This document shows positions 9,822 through 19,492 of a stretch of 64,000 nt of DNA, one piece after another (positions within the stretch are counted from its first letter, which is position 1; every line of letters starts with the position of its first letter). The notes beneath the pieces are model-generated. The model did no database searches. It was not told the DNA's origin and saw only the letters and a list, made by a program, of their open reading frames with translations. The DNA comes from Parasphingorhabdus flavimaris (GTDB taxonomy: Bacteria > Pseudomonadota > Alphaproteobacteria > Sphingomonadales > Sphingomonadaceae). The position numbers and the translations under genes are program-made. Location: positions 310,001 to 374,000 of the forward strand of contig NZ_JABWMH010000004.1 in NCBI RefSeq assembly GCF_013371215.1. The letters are read 5' to 3'.

Positions 9822-10556
9822 CTAGATAGCTGCTTTTAGCCAATCGGGAAGATCGAGCGCCTGCAGATCGTCGACGCGCCGATGTTCGACCGACAGGCCA
9901 TAGGCCGGGTAAGCGATACGCTGCCGCTTTTCATCGGCCGATTCGATCGGCACTACCACCATCCGCCGGTTGACCTTTTGCCGGTAATTCATCCGCGCGG
10001 TATTTTCCTGTCCGACATAGCAGCCCTTCGTAAAGCTGACGCCGTTCAGTTCCGCTGCATTGCATTCGAGCCACAGGGTCTTGTCGCTGCCAAGCTCATT
10101 AATTCCCTCGGTCACGCCGAGCGACAGGCGGTGCTTTCGATATTCTTCGTCCGCGCTTTCACCATTGCTTGGGTCGTCCAGCCAGCGGTATCCCAACGCG
10201 GCCAGTCGGGGATCGACGGGCCTGTTTTCGGCTGCCAAAGCCCAGTGTACTTGCAGTGAACCATCCAGAGCGATCTCGATCTTCCGGCGTAACCGATAGA
10301 GTTTCAGGCGACGGACAAGTCCCTCGGCATGCTCCTTCTCGCAGTCGATCAATATGTCGTTGCCGTCGGCCCAGAGAAAGAAATCGAACAGCAGTTTTCC
10401 CTGGGCGGAGAGCAGCGCAGCCCATTGGGGCGCGCCTGTCGCGACAGCGGTGGTGTCCTGCGTTACCAGCCCTTGCAGAAACTGCCGGATGTCTTCGGAC
10501 CCGTCCGTTGCCGAGAGACGGATGATGGCGCGTTCATTAAGTCTGGTTTCGGTCAT
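9822..10556 (-). CDS. ygfZ: YgfZ/GcvT-like folate-binding protein (Fe-S cluster assembly)
   Basis: 244 residues. Folate-binding protein related to the glycine cleavage T-protein that helps maintain or repair Fe-S clusters. The signature is clear: KGCYVGQENTARMNYR, the conserved K-G-C-Y-x-G-Q-E motif whose Cys is essential in the family. The N-terminal ALLSAQGKLLFDFFLW segment also fits. It is divergent from pyrC with only 52 bp between start codons, so the promoters must overlap. Convergent with the DUF4167 gene. Confidence 0.9.
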   Translation of the reverse strand: MTETRLNERAIIRLSATDGSEDIRQFLQGLVTQDTTAVATGAPQWAALLSAQGKLLFDFFLWADGNDILIDCEKEHAEGLVRRLKLYRLRRKIEIALDGSLQVHWALAAENRPVDPRLAALGYRWLDDPSNGESADEEYRKHRLSLGVTEGINELGSDKTLWLECNAAELNGVSFTKGCYVGQENTARMNYRQKVNRRMVVVPIESADEKRQRIAYPAYGLSVEHRRVDDLQALDLPDWLKAAI

Positions 10557-10608
10557 GGCATTTAGGTAGGGTGTGCGAAACGAAAAACCAAGCCTTGCGC
10601 GGAGCTAT

Positions 10609-11649
10609 ATGACCGATACGATTACTATTCGCCGTCCGGATGACTGGCACGTACATCTTCGCGATGGCGCAATGCTGGAAGCGGTTGCTCCATTTACCGC
10701 CCGGCAATTTGCCCGGGCCATCATCATGCCCAATCTGTCGCCGCCGGTGACCAGTGCTGCCAGCGCGGCTGTCTATCGGGAGCGCATCATGGCTGCCTTG
10801 CCCGGCGGTTCCGCATTTACGCCCCTGATGACCTGTTATCTCACCGACGATGCCGATGCGGACGATATTGCAAAGGGGCATGCGGACGGCATTTTTACCG
10901 CTGCAAAACTCTATCCCGCCAACGCCACGACCAACAGCGCGCACGGGGTTACGGACGTGGCACATATCATGCCGGTGCTCGAGCGGATGCAGGATATCGG
11001 GATGCCGCTGCTGGTGCATGGCGAGGTGACCGATAGCGAGATCGACATATTTGATCGCGAAGCGGTGTTCATCGAGCGGATCATGGATGGACTGATCCGC
11101 GCCTTGCCTGACCTGAAGATTGTGTTCGAGCATATTACCACCGAGCAAGCGGTCCAGTTTGTCGACAGCTGCGGTCCCAATGTCGGGGCAACGATCACGC
11201 CGCATCATCTGCACATCAATCGCAATGCAATGTTCAGCGGTGGCATTCGCCCCCATGCTTATTGTCTGCCGGTGGCAAAGCGGGAATTGCACAGGCTGGC
11301 CCTGCGCAAGGCGGCGACCTCGGGATCTGCGAAATATTTCCTGGGTACCGACAGCGCCCCGCATGAAGTCCACGCCAAGGAATCCGCCTGTGGCTGCGCC
11401 GGAATTTTCAACGCGCCCTACGCGCTGGAAAGCTATGCGGCAGTGTTCGACGAAGAAGCGGCGCTCGACCGGATGGAGGCTTTTGCGTCCGTGCACGGTC
11501 CGAATTTCTACGGTCTGCCGCTCAACGAAGAACGGGTGACCCTGGAGCGGACCAGCCTGACGGTTCCAAACAGTCTCGAGGCTGTCGGGTCCGCTCTGGT
11601 TCCCTTTCATGCCGGTTCCGAACTGGGCTGGCGGGTCGTTCAGGCCTGA
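10609..11649 (+). CDS. pyrC: dihydroorotase (class II, PyrC type)
   Basis: 346 residues from the ATG at 10609, matching the E. coli-type PyrC length. Zinc amidohydrolase that cyclises carbamoyl-aspartate to dihydroorotate in pyrimidine synthesis. Metal ligands are visible: DDWHVHLRDG (first His pair), AAKLYPANATTNS (the Lys that is carboxylated), LVHGEV, TPHHLHINRNAMF and GTDSAPH (the catalytic Asp). The start is placed here because the family begins just before the RPDDWHVHLRDG motif. The 3' end overlaps convergent rarD by 10 bp. Confidence 0.95.
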   Translation: MTDTITIRRPDDWHVHLRDGAMLEAVAPFTARQFARAIIMPNLSPPVTSAASAAVYRERIMAALPGGSAFTPLMTCYLTDDADADDIAKGHADGIFTAAKLYPANATTNSAHGVTDVAHIMPVLERMQDIGMPLLVHGEVTDSEIDIFDREAVFIERIMDGLIRALPDLKIVFEHITTEQAVQFVDSCGPNVGATITPHHLHINRNAMFSGGIRPHAYCLPVAKRELHRLALRKAATSGSAKYFLGTDSAPHEVHAKESACGCAGIFNAPYALESYAAVFDEEAALDRMEAFASVHGPNFYGLPLNEERVTLERTSLTVPNSLEAVGSALVPFHAGSELGWRVVQA

Positions 11650-12566
11650 CCGGCACTCGCTTTCCGGGCGGTCCTGCCCGTCAGGATGGTGTCGGTCGAA
11701 TAGAGCGCCAGACTGGTCCAGATCAACAGGAAGCATATGAGATGCGACGGCGTCAGCGTCTCGTTGTAAATGAACACGCCGACCAGAAACTGGATCGTTG
11801 GCGCGAGATAGTTCAGCAGTCCGATCGCGCCGAGGGTCATTTTCTTGACCGCCGAAGCGAATAGCAGCAGCGGGATTGCGGTAACGATCGAACCGCCGAC
11901 CAGCAGCAGATCGATCATCCGGTCGTCGGTGAAATGCACGCTCGCGGTGGATGGCGACGCGCCAACCGTCAGCCAGACCAGAAACAGGATGAACGGCACG
12001 AACAGGATTCCGGTCTCGGCCGTCAGCCCTACAATAGGTCCGATGTCCGCCACCTTGCGGACCAGTCCGTAGAGGCCCCAGGAGCTCGCCAGAGCCAGGC
12101 TGATCCAGAGCGTGTCGAGCGCCTGCACCGCCAGCACCGAAACCCCCGCAGCAGCGATAGCAATGGCAATCCACTTGTTGCGGGACATCTGCTCCTTGAG
12201 GAATATCCGGCCGAGGAAGACGCTGAGCAAGGGGCTGATGAAATAGCCGAGGCTGGCGGCAAGAATATGATCCCCGTGCACCGCCCAGACATAGATCAGC
12301 CAGTTTGCGGCGATCAGGCAGGAACTGGCCAGCATCGCCCAGCGCAATTTGCGATTCGCAAAGGCTACGGCCAGACCGGCTAGATTTTTTCGGAAATAGA
12401 GAATGACAAGCAGCAGCGGTACCGACCAGATGATCCGGTGGGCGACGACTTCCAGTGCGTCGACGCTTTGCAGCAGCTTGAAATAGACGGGCATCAGGCC
12501 CCAAAACACACAAGCGATCAGCGCCTGAACGAGGCCGATTCGGCTGGTGGCTGGCACAGTGGACAT
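11640..12566 (-). CDS. rarD: EamA-family transporter RarD
   Basis: 308 residues with about ten hydrophobic segments in two EamA repeats. It begins with a short polar head and then IGLVQALIACVFWGLMPVYF, the RarD-type first helix. NWLIYVWAVHGDHILAASLG and SPLLSVFLGRIFLKEQMSR are hallmark RarD stretches. Inner-membrane drug/metabolite transporter; the substrate is unknown (the E. coli homologue is named for chloramphenicol sensitivity). Convergent with pyrC, overlapping it by 10 bp. Confidence 0.9.
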   Translation of the reverse strand: MSTVPATSRIGLVQALIACVFWGLMPVYFKLLQSVDALEVVAHRIIWSVPLLLVILYFRKNLAGLAVAFANRKLRWAMLASSCLIAANWLIYVWAVHGDHILAASLGYFISPLLSVFLGRIFLKEQMSRNKWIAIAIAAAGVSVLAVQALDTLWISLALASSWGLYGLVRKVADIGPIVGLTAETGILFVPFILFLVWLTVGASPSTASVHFTDDRMIDLLLVGGSIVTAIPLLLFASAVKKMTLGAIGLLNYLAPTIQFLVGVFIYNETLTPSHLICFLLIWTSLALYSTDTILTGRTARKASAGQA

Positions 12567-12639
12567 GGTTCAGCGCTTAAGCTGACCGGTTCCCGCGGGC
12601 AATCAAGAAATGCTATCGCGGGAGAAACCCGCGCGTAGG

Positions 12640-12861
12640 TCAGATAATCCCGCCGCCGATCCACAGCCGGAAGGCGCAAATGCACATGACAATGAGGCAG
12701 AAATACATGCCGCTGGTCCGGGACGAGATCAGGCCGAAAAACGCCCCGATTCCGGCGATCGGCAGGATCAGCCAGTTGGTCCAGCCAAGCAGGGGAACCA
12801 GACCGATGAAGGAAAGGATGAGTGCGATGCCGCCGATGAAGATCGAGATCAGATTTGCCAT
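12640..12861 (-). CDS. small three-helix membrane protein
   Basis: 73 residues from the ATG at 12861 (an open frame continues 15 codons upstream). It is almost entirely hydrophobic, with three likely membrane spans (NLISIFIGGIALILSFIGL, WLILPIAGIGAFFGLIS, MYFCLIVMCICAFRLWIG). I recognise no named domain; similar small proteins are widespread in sphingomonads. It lies alone between rarD and the GNAT gene. Confidence 0.65.
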   Translation of the reverse strand: MANLISIFIGGIALILSFIGLVPLLGWTNWLILPIAGIGAFFGLISSRTSGMYFCLIVMCICAFRLWIGGGII

Positions 12862-12950
12862 GGCTATATTGTAAGATTGATGCATCGCCATATCAAGTAT
12901 TTCCAAAGCAGTGGTTGCATAGTAGACTTTTCGCTAGCGGGAGGAACATC

Positions 12951-13502
12951 ATGGCGATCGAGAATATCAGAATCGAAACCGAACGGTTGATCCTGCGACC
13001 GCCCAATGGCGATGATTTCGAGGAATGGGCGAAGTTTCAATCCGATGAAGCTACAATGACTTTCATTGGCGGGGTCAAAAGCCGCGCCGAAAGCTGGCGG
13101 GATTTATGCTCCATGATCGGCGCCTGGCATGTGCGCGGCTATGCGATGTTTTCCCTGATCCTGAAAGACGGTGATAAATGGATTGGTCGCATCGGTCCCT
13201 GGTATCCTGACAGTTGGCCGGGAACGGAAGTGGGATGGGGCGTGGCGCCCGAATATGCCGGCAAGGGCTATGCCCTGGAAGCGGCGGTGGCGAGCATGAA
13301 CTATGCCGTCGATACGCTCGGCTGGAGTGATATCTGCCACACAATTGATCCCGAGAATATCGCCTCGATCAAATTGGCCGAACGGGTAGGCTCGACCAAT
13401 CGCGGGCCGACTAAATTGCCGGAGCCATATCAGGATGCGCGGGTTGACGACTGGGGACAATCCAGCGAACAATGGCAAGAGAACAGAAAACAGTTCCAGT
13501 AG
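12951..13502 (+). CDS. GNAT family N-acetyltransferase (RimJ/RimL-like)
   Basis: 183 residues. Starts with the ETERLILRPPNGDDFEEWAKF opening of the RimJ/RimL-type acetyltransferases (Acetyltransf_3), then a central GWGVAPEYAGKGYALEAA acetyl-CoA-binding P-loop (R/QxxGxG/A-like) and a C-terminal NIASIKLAERVGS motif. It would transfer acetyl from acetyl-CoA to an amine; the substrate is unknown. The start at 12951 follows GGGAGG (about 12939-12944). A DUF1330 gene follows after 11 bp, so the two are probably co-transcribed. Confidence 0.88.
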   Translation: MAIENIRIETERLILRPPNGDDFEEWAKFQSDEATMTFIGGVKSRAESWRDLCSMIGAWHVRGYAMFSLILKDGDKWIGRIGPWYPDSWPGTEVGWGVAPEYAGKGYALEAAVASMNYAVDTLGWSDICHTIDPENIASIKLAERVGSTNRGPTKLPEPYQDARVDDWGQSSEQWQENRKQFQ

Positions 13503-13513
13503 GAGAGCAAGCC

Positions 13514-13951
13514 ATGTCCGAAGATCGCTATCTTGACCCGACAAGGGAAGCCTTTGACGCGTTCAAGGCGCTGCCGCGCGATGTGCCGATCAACATGCTC
13601 AATCTGTTGCGTTTTCACGAACATGCGCAATATGCAGAAGGCCATCCGAATGCTGCGCTCGGCTGGAGCGGGCTGCGCGCCTATGAGGAATATGGCAAAA
13701 CCAGCGGACCGATTTTCAAGCGTGTTGGCGGGACGGTTATCTGGCGCGGGAAGATGGAAGCGATGGTGATCGGGCCCGATGACAAGCACTGGGATTCGGC
13801 CTTCATCGCGCGTTACCCCAACAGCGGTGCGTTCATGGAGATGGTCACCGATCCCGAATATAAGAAGGCGGTGTTCAATCGCCAGGCTGCCGTCCTGACG
13901 TCCCGCCTGATCCGATTCGGTGAAATTGATGGGCCCGACACGTTCGGCTGA
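13514..13951 (+). CDS. DUF1330 domain-containing protein
   Basis: 145 residues. A small alpha/beta (ferredoxin-like, dimeric barrel) protein of the DUF1330 family, with PINMLNLLRF near the start and the typical SAFIARYPNSGAFMEMVTDP segment. Activity is unknown. The ATG at 13514 has AGGAG (13501-13505) eight bases upstream. Second gene of a pair with the GNAT gene. No signal peptide. Confidence 0.85.
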   Translation: MSEDRYLDPTREAFDAFKALPRDVPINMLNLLRFHEHAQYAEGHPNAALGWSGLRAYEEYGKTSGPIFKRVGGTVIWRGKMEAMVIGPDDKHWDSAFIARYPNSGAFMEMVTDPEYKKAVFNRQAAVLTSRLIRFGEIDGPDTFG

Positions 13952-14064
13952 AATCCCGAAATGGGACAAGGGGTTAACGAATAGTCACCGGATTAACCAG
14001 ATTCCCTAACGGAAAATTAACGCTTTTCGATGCATGTATTTTGCCAAATTCAGGAGCAAATCGC

Positions 14065-14847
14065 ATGTCTTATCTTTCCCGTTCTCTTCTGCTGTCGGCC
14101 GCAGCTTTTGCGCTGCCGTTGTCGCTTGCCGCTTGTGGTAGCAACGAAGCCAGCGAAGAAGAGCTGGCCAATCTTGATGCCAATCTGACATCCGATCCGG
14201 CAATGAATGACGCGCTGGAGGATGCGATCCTCGTCGATCCGGATCTCACCGATCAGGCGAACCGCAATGCCATTCGCGGAGCCAATGGTCCGGCGGACGG
14301 ATCAGTCCCTCCCGGTGCCACTTATGCCGGAGCGGGCGAAGGTGGCAAGGCCGCAGCGACTGCGGCGCTGGGTGGAAAAATGCTGCGCGCCCCCAAGCCC
14401 CGGCAGATGACATCGGATGATGAATGTACAAGCTGCGCCGGCAGCGAAGGCATGACGCTGGGCGCAAAAGCAGAACAGCAGAGTGCGAAGCGCGGCAAAG
14501 GCACTTGCGACCAGAAGCTAAGCTACGACATGGGCTGGGCCAACCGGATGCCACCGGAATTTCCGGTCTATCCGAAAGCCAATGTCCAGGAAGCGGCTGG
14601 CGTTGAAGGCGGCCTCTGCGATATTCGCGTGGTCAGCTTCACCACCGCAACGCCGATGAAGAGCGTTGTCGATTATTATTATACCCAGGCCAAGCGCGGC
14701 GGGTTTAGCGCCGAATATTTGCTGCGCGGCGGTGAACATGTTCTTGGCGGTACCAGGGGCAGCGATGACGGCGCCTATGTGATCACGCTGAACAAACGTA
14801 GCGGTGGCGGGACGGCTGTCGACATTGTCGCCAGCAACGGTCGCTAG
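14065..14847 (+). CDS. putative outer- or inner-membrane lipoprotein
   Basis: 260 residues. The ATG at 14065 (ribosome-binding site CAGGAG at 14051-14056) starts a lipoprotein signal with lipobox LAAC (Cys23). The middle part is acidic, then Ala/Gly-rich, with a CTSC pair. The C-terminal half, from about residue 155, is globular-looking (YDMGWANRMPPEFPVYPKA, SVVDYYYTQAKRGGFSAEY). I do not recognise the family by function; it resembles conserved sphingomonad hypotheticals. It is followed by a strong intrinsic terminator and preceded by three TTAAC motifs. Confidence 0.8.
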   Translation: MSYLSRSLLLSAAAFALPLSLAACGSNEASEEELANLDANLTSDPAMNDALEDAILVDPDLTDQANRNAIRGANGPADGSVPPGATYAGAGEGGKAAATAALGGKMLRAPKPRQMTSDDECTSCAGSEGMTLGAKAEQQSAKRGKGTCDQKLSYDMGWANRMPPEFPVYPKANVQEAAGVEGGLCDIRVVSFTTATPMKSVVDYYYTQAKRGGFSAEYLLRGGEHVLGGTRGSDDGAYVITLNKRSGGGTAVDIVASNGR

Positions 14848-14897
14848 GTTCCAAAAATAACGCCGGATTTCGCATTTCAAACTGTCCGGCATCGAGA

Positions 14898-14924
14898 GGT
14901 GGCCCATCGGGTCACCTTTTTTTT
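14898..14924 (+). terminator. strong intrinsic terminator
   Basis: An 8-bp stem, GGTGGCCC pairing with GGGTCACC (one G-T pair) around the loop ATC, is followed by eight T residues (14917-14924). It lies 50 bp after the lipoprotein stop and is oriented to end that gene; murA converges from the other side. Confidence 0.9.
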
Positions 14925-14974
14925 GCAAGACTGGCGACAATCCTCGCCCACCCGTGAGAGCGGGTGACGTGTGG

Positions 14975-16258
14975 CTAGTCGCCGCCGATCCGTTCGATAT
15001 CTGCGCCAACCGCAGCCAGCTTTTCCTCGAGACGTTCATAGCCGCGATCAAGATGGTATATGCGCTGGAGCCGGGTTTCACCTTCCGCTGCCAGTCCGGC
15101 AATCGCCAGACTCATCGAGGCGCGCAGGTCGGTCGCCATCACCGGGGCGCCGGTGAGTTTTGTGACGCCCCGCACAACGGCCGTGCGACCCTTGGTTTCG
15201 ATATCCGCGCCCATCCGGTTGAGTTCGGGAACATGCATGTAGCGGTTCTCGAAAATCGTCTCGGTGAGCACGCTGGCACCATCGGCGAGACATAGCATCG
15301 CCATCAGCTGGGCCTGCATGTCCGTGGCCAGGCCTGGATAGGGGGCGGTGGACAGGGTGAGTGGCTTGAGCTTGCCGTCGGACGAGACCCTGATTCCCTT
15401 GGCATGGATATCGATTTGCAGCCCCGCGAGGCGCAGCGCGTCCAGCGTCGCTTCCATTTCGTCGGCCTTGGCTGCCAGCAGATCGACCTCGCCACCGGCG
15501 ATACCGACAGCGCAGGCGTAGCTTCCCGCTTCGATCCGGTCCGACATCACTCGATAGGTGCAGCCGTGCAGCCGGTCGACGCCGGTAATCGTCAGAGTCG
15601 AAGAGCCGATCCCTTCAATCTCTGCGCCCATCGCGATCAGCATGTTGCACAGGTCGACAATCTCCGGTTCGCGTGCAGCGTTTTTGAGGGTGCTGGTGCC
15701 GTTTGCCAGCACGGCTGCCATCAAGGCATTTTCCGTGGCGCCGACCGAGACGACCGGGAAGGTGAAATCTCCGCCGGGCAGGCCGCCGTCGGGCACGCGG
15801 GCGATCACATAGCCGCTGGTTGTCTCGATCGTGGCACCGAGCGCTTCGATCGCCTTGAGATGAAGGTCGATCGGGCGGTTGCCAATGGCGCAGCCGCCGG
15901 GCAGCGAGACGCGGCATTCGCCGGCGCGCGCCAGCAAGGGGCCGAGAACCAGTATCGAGGCCCGCATCTTGCGGACGATATCATAAGGCGCCTCGGTCGA
16001 GGTGATCCGGCCCGCCTTGAGCGTCATGACCCGGCCGAAATCTTCCGGCCGTGCCCCTTCGATCGTGGTCGAAACGCCGAGCTGGTTCAGCAAATGGCCA
16101 AAACTGTCGACATCGGCCAATCGCGGCAGGTTGCGCAGCGTGACCGGTTCATCGGTCAGCAGCGCGCAAGGCAGCAGGGTCAATGCGCTGTTTTTTGCGC
16201 CGGAGATGGGAATGGTGCCAGACAGCCGATTGCCGCCGCGTATCGAGATAATATCCAT
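14975..16258 (-). CDS. murA: UDP-N-acetylglucosamine 1-carboxyvinyltransferase
   Basis: 427 residues. First committed step of peptidoglycan synthesis: transfers enolpyruvate from PEP to UDP-GlcNAc (the fosfomycin target). It begins [20 protein letters not shown] with the [20 protein letters not shown] motif. The catalytic Cys lies in [20 protein letters not shown] and the [11 protein letters not shown] segment is intact. Last gene of a minus-strand run secB-murJ-trpS-murA, 77 bp after trpS. Confidence 0.96.
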   Translation of the reverse strand: MDIISIRGGNRLSGTIPISGAKNSALTLLPCALLTDEPVTLRNLPRLADVDSFGHLLNQLGVSTTIEGARPEDFGRVMTLKAGRITSTEAPYDIVRKMRASILVLGPLLARAGECRVSLPGGCAIGNRPIDLHLKAIEALGATIETTSGYVIARVPDGGLPGGDFTFPVVSVGATENALMAAVLANGTSTLKNAAREPEIVDLCNMLIAMGAEIEGIGSSTLTITGVDRLHGCTYRVMSDRIEAGSYACAVGIAGGEVDLLAAKADEMEATLDALRLAGLQIDIHAKGIRVSSDGKLKPLTLSTAPYPGLATDMQAQLMAMLCLADGASVLTETIFENRYMHVPELNRMGADIETKGRTAVVRGVTKLTGAPVMATDLRASMSLAIAGLAAEGETRLQRIYHLDRGYERLEEKLAAVGADIERIGGD

Positions 16259-16335
16259 GTTCTAGCATTTACCGGAAATGGTGATGCAGGCAAGTCTATT
16301 GCGCCGCTCGCACCTCGACATTGCAGCAAAACGCG

Positions 16336-17331
16336 CTAGTTTCGCAACAGCCCGAGCGCGGCATAGGCAGCTTCCACCGTTGGACGTGCCATTGCCGAGG
16401 CCTTTTCCGAACCGTCGCGTAAAATCGTGTCGATCGCGGTCTCGTCCTTGCGCAATTCCTCGAACCGCTGGCGGATCGGTGACAATTTGCTTACCGCCAG
16501 ATCGGCCAGCGCCGGTTTGAAGGCACCAAAACCTTGACCCGCATATTCGGCGAGCACGGCGTCCTGCGACTGATCTGCCAGGGCAGCATATATGCCAATC
16601 AGGTTCTTCGCTTCCGGCCGTTCGGCGAGCTCATCCAGATTGTCGGGCAATGGCTCTGGATCGGTTTTGGCTTTCTTCAGCTTTCGTGCGATCGTCTCAT
16701 CGTCGTCGGTCATATTGATCCGGCTGAGATCGGACGGGTCGGACTTGCTCATTTTCGCATTGCCGTCGCGCAGACTCATGATCCGGGCAGCGGTCTTGCC
16801 GATAAACGGTTCGGGCAGGACGAATGTTTCGGTACCGGTATCGCTGTTGAATTTCGTCGCGATGTCGCGGGCCAGTTCGAGATGCTGCTTCTGGTCGTCC
16901 CCCACCGGAACGTGGGTAGTCTGATAGAGAAGTACGTCTGCTGCCTGCAGCACGGGATAGCCCAGCAGGCCCAAAGAGGAGCGCTGCTTGTGCTTGCCGG
17001 ATTTTTCCTTGAACTGGGTCATCCGGTCCAGCCAGCCCATCGGAGTGTTGCAGATCAGCATCCATGCCAGTTCAGGATGGGCGGGTACGCGTGCCTGATT
17101 GAACAGGATCGATTTTTCCGGATCGACCCCGGCAGCAACCAGCGCCGCGACCATTTCGCGACAGTTCGTGGCGAGTTCAACGGGATCATTGTGGACGGTG
17201 ATGGCGTGGAGATCGGCCAGAAAAAACAGGCATTCGCCTTCATCCTGCATCTTCACCCAGTTCTTGATCGCGCCCAGATAATTGCCGAGATGGAGATTTC
17301 CCGTTGGCTGGATGCCCGATACCGTCCGCAT
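16336..17331 (-). CDS. trpS: tryptophan--tRNA ligase
   Basis: 331 residues, normal for bacterial TrpRS. Class I synthetase: SGIQPTGNLHLGNYLGAIKN holds the HIGH-type motif, and NAKMSKSDPSD the KMSKS loop. The tRNA-charging enzyme lies directly after murJ with a single base between the ATG (17331) and the murJ stop, so the two are translationally coupled. Confidence 0.96.
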   Translation of the reverse strand: MRTVSGIQPTGNLHLGNYLGAIKNWVKMQDEGECLFFLADLHAITVHNDPVELATNCREMVAALVAAGVDPEKSILFNQARVPAHPELAWMLICNTPMGWLDRMTQFKEKSGKHKQRSSLGLLGYPVLQAADVLLYQTTHVPVGDDQKQHLELARDIATKFNSDTGTETFVLPEPFIGKTAARIMSLRDGNAKMSKSDPSDLSRINMTDDDETIARKLKKAKTDPEPLPDNLDELAERPEAKNLIGIYAALADQSQDAVLAEYAGQGFGAFKPALADLAVSKLSPIRQRFEELRKDETAIDTILRDGSEKASAMARPTVEAAYAALGLLRN

Positions 17332-17332
17332 A

Positions 17333-18925
17333 TTATAAGCTTCCTTCGCTTGCAGCGTCTTCCGCCGCTTTCTTCCTGGTCAACATGGTTATCTTGTTAC
17401 GGTCTACCGCTCCGGTCAACCACGCCAGTGCCGCATAAACCAGGCCGCCGACGCTGACCAGAGCAGTGATCGACCCGGCCCGCTCCCAGATCGAGCCAAT
17501 ATAGAGAGCTTCGCCGATCGGGGCGGCATAGATCAGCACTGCGGCCATGCCCGCGGCCGACAATGTAATCCGCCCGATCCGGAGCAAGAGCGACCATTCG
17601 AGATGGAAATGGCCGCGCCGGTGGAGCATGAAATAGAGCATCGCGCAATTGCACCAGGCAGCCATGGCGCCTGCAAAAGCGAGCCCCTTGATACCATATA
17701 TAGGTATCAAAACCAGGTTGAGCACGACGTTGATGAGCAGGGAAAGTCCCGCGGTATAGACCGGTGTCTTGGTATCTCTCCGCGCAAAGAAACCAGGGAT
17801 CAGGACCTTCACCAGCACATAAGCGGGCAGGCCGACGACAAGAGCCGATACGACAGCGGAGGTGGTCTCGCCGTCGCCAGCGGTAAATTTGCCGCCGACA
17901 TAGAAGGAAGTGACCAGGGGGCCGGCGGCGAAGAACAAGGCTATGGCGGCCGGGATGGTGATCAGCATGGCCAGTTCCACCGCATTGCTTTGCAGCCTCT
18001 GGGCGCCGCCGAGATCATCCTTGGCGATGAAGCGGGACAGGGCGGGCAATATCGCGGTCCCGAGCGCGATACCGATAATGCCGAGGGGCAATTGATTCAG
18101 GCGGTCGGCCATGGCCAGATAGACGAAAGAGCCTTCCGGCAGTCGTCCGAGGAAGAAGAGGTCAAGGAAACGGCTGATCTGATAGATGCCGGCACCGAAT
18201 ACTGCCGGGAGGATCAGCACACCCAATTCTTTTACATCGGCATTGAATTTGGGCATTCTGATCGGAAAGCGAAATCCGGTCTTCCGCGCCCAGTAATAGA
18301 GCCAGAGCATTTGCACCAGTCCGGCCGTCGAAACGGCAATCGCCAGAAAATAGGCGGTCTGGCGCGGGTCGTCTCCGCCGTTCACCAGTTGGGCCGCGAG
18401 CAATGCAGTGATCATGCAGAGATTGAGCATGATCGGCGCTGCTGCTGCTGCTGCAAAGCGGCTGAGCGAGTTGAGTATCGCAGCGAATAGCGTCGTGATA
18501 CTGATCAGGCCGAGGTAGGGGAAGGTCAGCCGCGCGAGCGTCAGGGCAAAGCTATCCGACCGCCCACCGCGTCCGAAATCATCGATCAGCCAGAGCAGGC
18601 CGGGCATGGCTATCATCATCACGGCGGTGAAAACCAGCAGGATCGGTACGAAAACCGACAGCACGTCAATCACGAAATTCTGCGCTGCCGTGCGCTGTTC
18701 ATCGGCCTCCATCTTGCGGTTGAACAGAGGAACGAAGGCCGCAGAAAACGCGCCTTCTGCAAACAGGCGCCGGAATATATTGGGGAGCTGGAACGCCAGT
18801 TGCCAAGCGTCAGCAGCTGCGCCGGCGCCGAGAATCCGGGCGAGAAGAATGTCGCGGACGAAGCCGAATACACGGCTCACCAGCGTCAGCCCGGCGATTG
18901 TTCCGGTCGATTTCAGCAGGTTCAT
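17333..18925 (-). CDS. murJ: lipid II flippase MurJ
   Basis: 530 residues with about 14 membrane spans. Integral inner-membrane protein that moves lipid II to the periplasmic face for peptidoglycan assembly. It begins MNLLKSTGTIAGLTLVSRVF, with GFVRDILLARILGAGAAADA, AFQLPNIFRRLFAEGAFSAA (the Arg-rich central loop of MurJ) and a late GFFARRDTKTPVYTA. The neighbour murA acts earlier in the same pathway. Starts 24 bp after secB and couples directly to trpS. Confidence 0.96.
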   Translation of the reverse strand: MNLLKSTGTIAGLTLVSRVFGFVRDILLARILGAGAAADAWQLAFQLPNIFRRLFAEGAFSAAFVPLFNRKMEADEQRTAAQNFVIDVLSVFVPILLVFTAVMMIAMPGLLWLIDDFGRGGRSDSFALTLARLTFPYLGLISITTLFAAILNSLSRFAAAAAAPIMLNLCMITALLAAQLVNGGDDPRQTAYFLAIAVSTAGLVQMLWLYYWARKTGFRFPIRMPKFNADVKELGVLILPAVFGAGIYQISRFLDLFFLGRLPEGSFVYLAMADRLNQLPLGIIGIALGTAILPALSRFIAKDDLGGAQRLQSNAVELAMLITIPAAIALFFAAGPLVTSFYVGGKFTAGDGETTSAVVSALVVGLPAYVLVKVLIPGFFARRDTKTPVYTAGLSLLINVVLNLVLIPIYGIKGLAFAGAMAAWCNCAMLYFMLHRRGHFHLEWSLLLRIGRITLSAAGMAAVLIYAAPIGEALYIGSIWERAGSITALVSVGGLVYAALAWLTGAVDRNKITMLTRKKAAEDAASEGSL

Positions 18926-18949
18926 TCCTGCTATCCTAGCAAAGGGGGC

Positions 18950-19492
18950 CTAAGCATTCCCAACCGGTTGTTCACCAGCCTGCCCTGCCGCCATTTGCTC
19001 GCGCTGCTGGATATAGAGCGCGGTGAAATCGATTGGCTCGAGCAAAAGCGGCTGGAATCCGGCATCGCGCACGGCGTCGGCAATGATGGCGCGGGCGAAG
19101 GGGAACAGCAGCCGCGGCGCTTCCGCGAAGAGAAACGGATGAGCCTGTTCTTCGGACACATTGCGCAGCCCGAGGAGGCCGCAATAGAGCAGTTCCACGG
19201 CGAAGGCGACGCCTTCGTCGGCCTTTGCGGTGACTTCGATCTTCAATTCGACTTCGTGGACTTCGTCAGATACTTGTGACGAGCCGATATTGAACTGGAC
19301 GTCGATCTGTGGCTGGGCGTTCCATTGGTAGACGTCCGGCGCATTCGGATTCTCGACCGACAGGTCCTTTATATATTGCGAGATAACACCGATTTGTGGC
19401 TGGGTATCCGCGCCATTGGCCAGCGGATCGGGCGTCGTCACATTTCCGGCAGGATTTGCTTCGGATTCACTCGTGTCATTCTCGTCAGCCAT
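18950..19492 (-). CDS. secB: protein-export chaperone SecB
   Basis: 180 residues. Cytoplasmic tetrameric chaperone that keeps preproteins unfolded and hands them to SecA. Key SecB stretches are IGVISQYIKDLSVENPNAP near residue 35 and CGLLGLRNVSEEQAHPFLF. A disordered N-terminal segment (residues 1-30, Asp/Ser/Pro-rich) makes it slightly longer than E. coli SecB. It is divergent from the Tim44-like gene, as in many alphaproteobacteria. Confidence 0.95.
   Translation of the reverse strand: MADENDTSESEANPAGNVTTPDPLANGADTQPQIGVISQYIKDLSVENPNAPDVYQWNAQPQIDVQFNIGSSQVSDEVHEVELKIEVTAKADEGVAFAVELLYCGLLGLRNVSEEQAHPFLFAEAPRLLFPFARAIIADAVRDAGFQPLLLEPIDFTALYIQQREQMAAGQAGEQPVGNA

Noticed and set aside
10537-12513. 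658-codon minus-strand open frame
   Set aside because: Covers pyrC and the rarD region in the wrong frame; composition is low complexity with no motif.
13974-14021. Canonical CtrA box (TTAA-N7-TTAA)
   Set aside because: Spacing between the motifs is 19 and 24 bp, not 11; kept only as a weak half-site observation.
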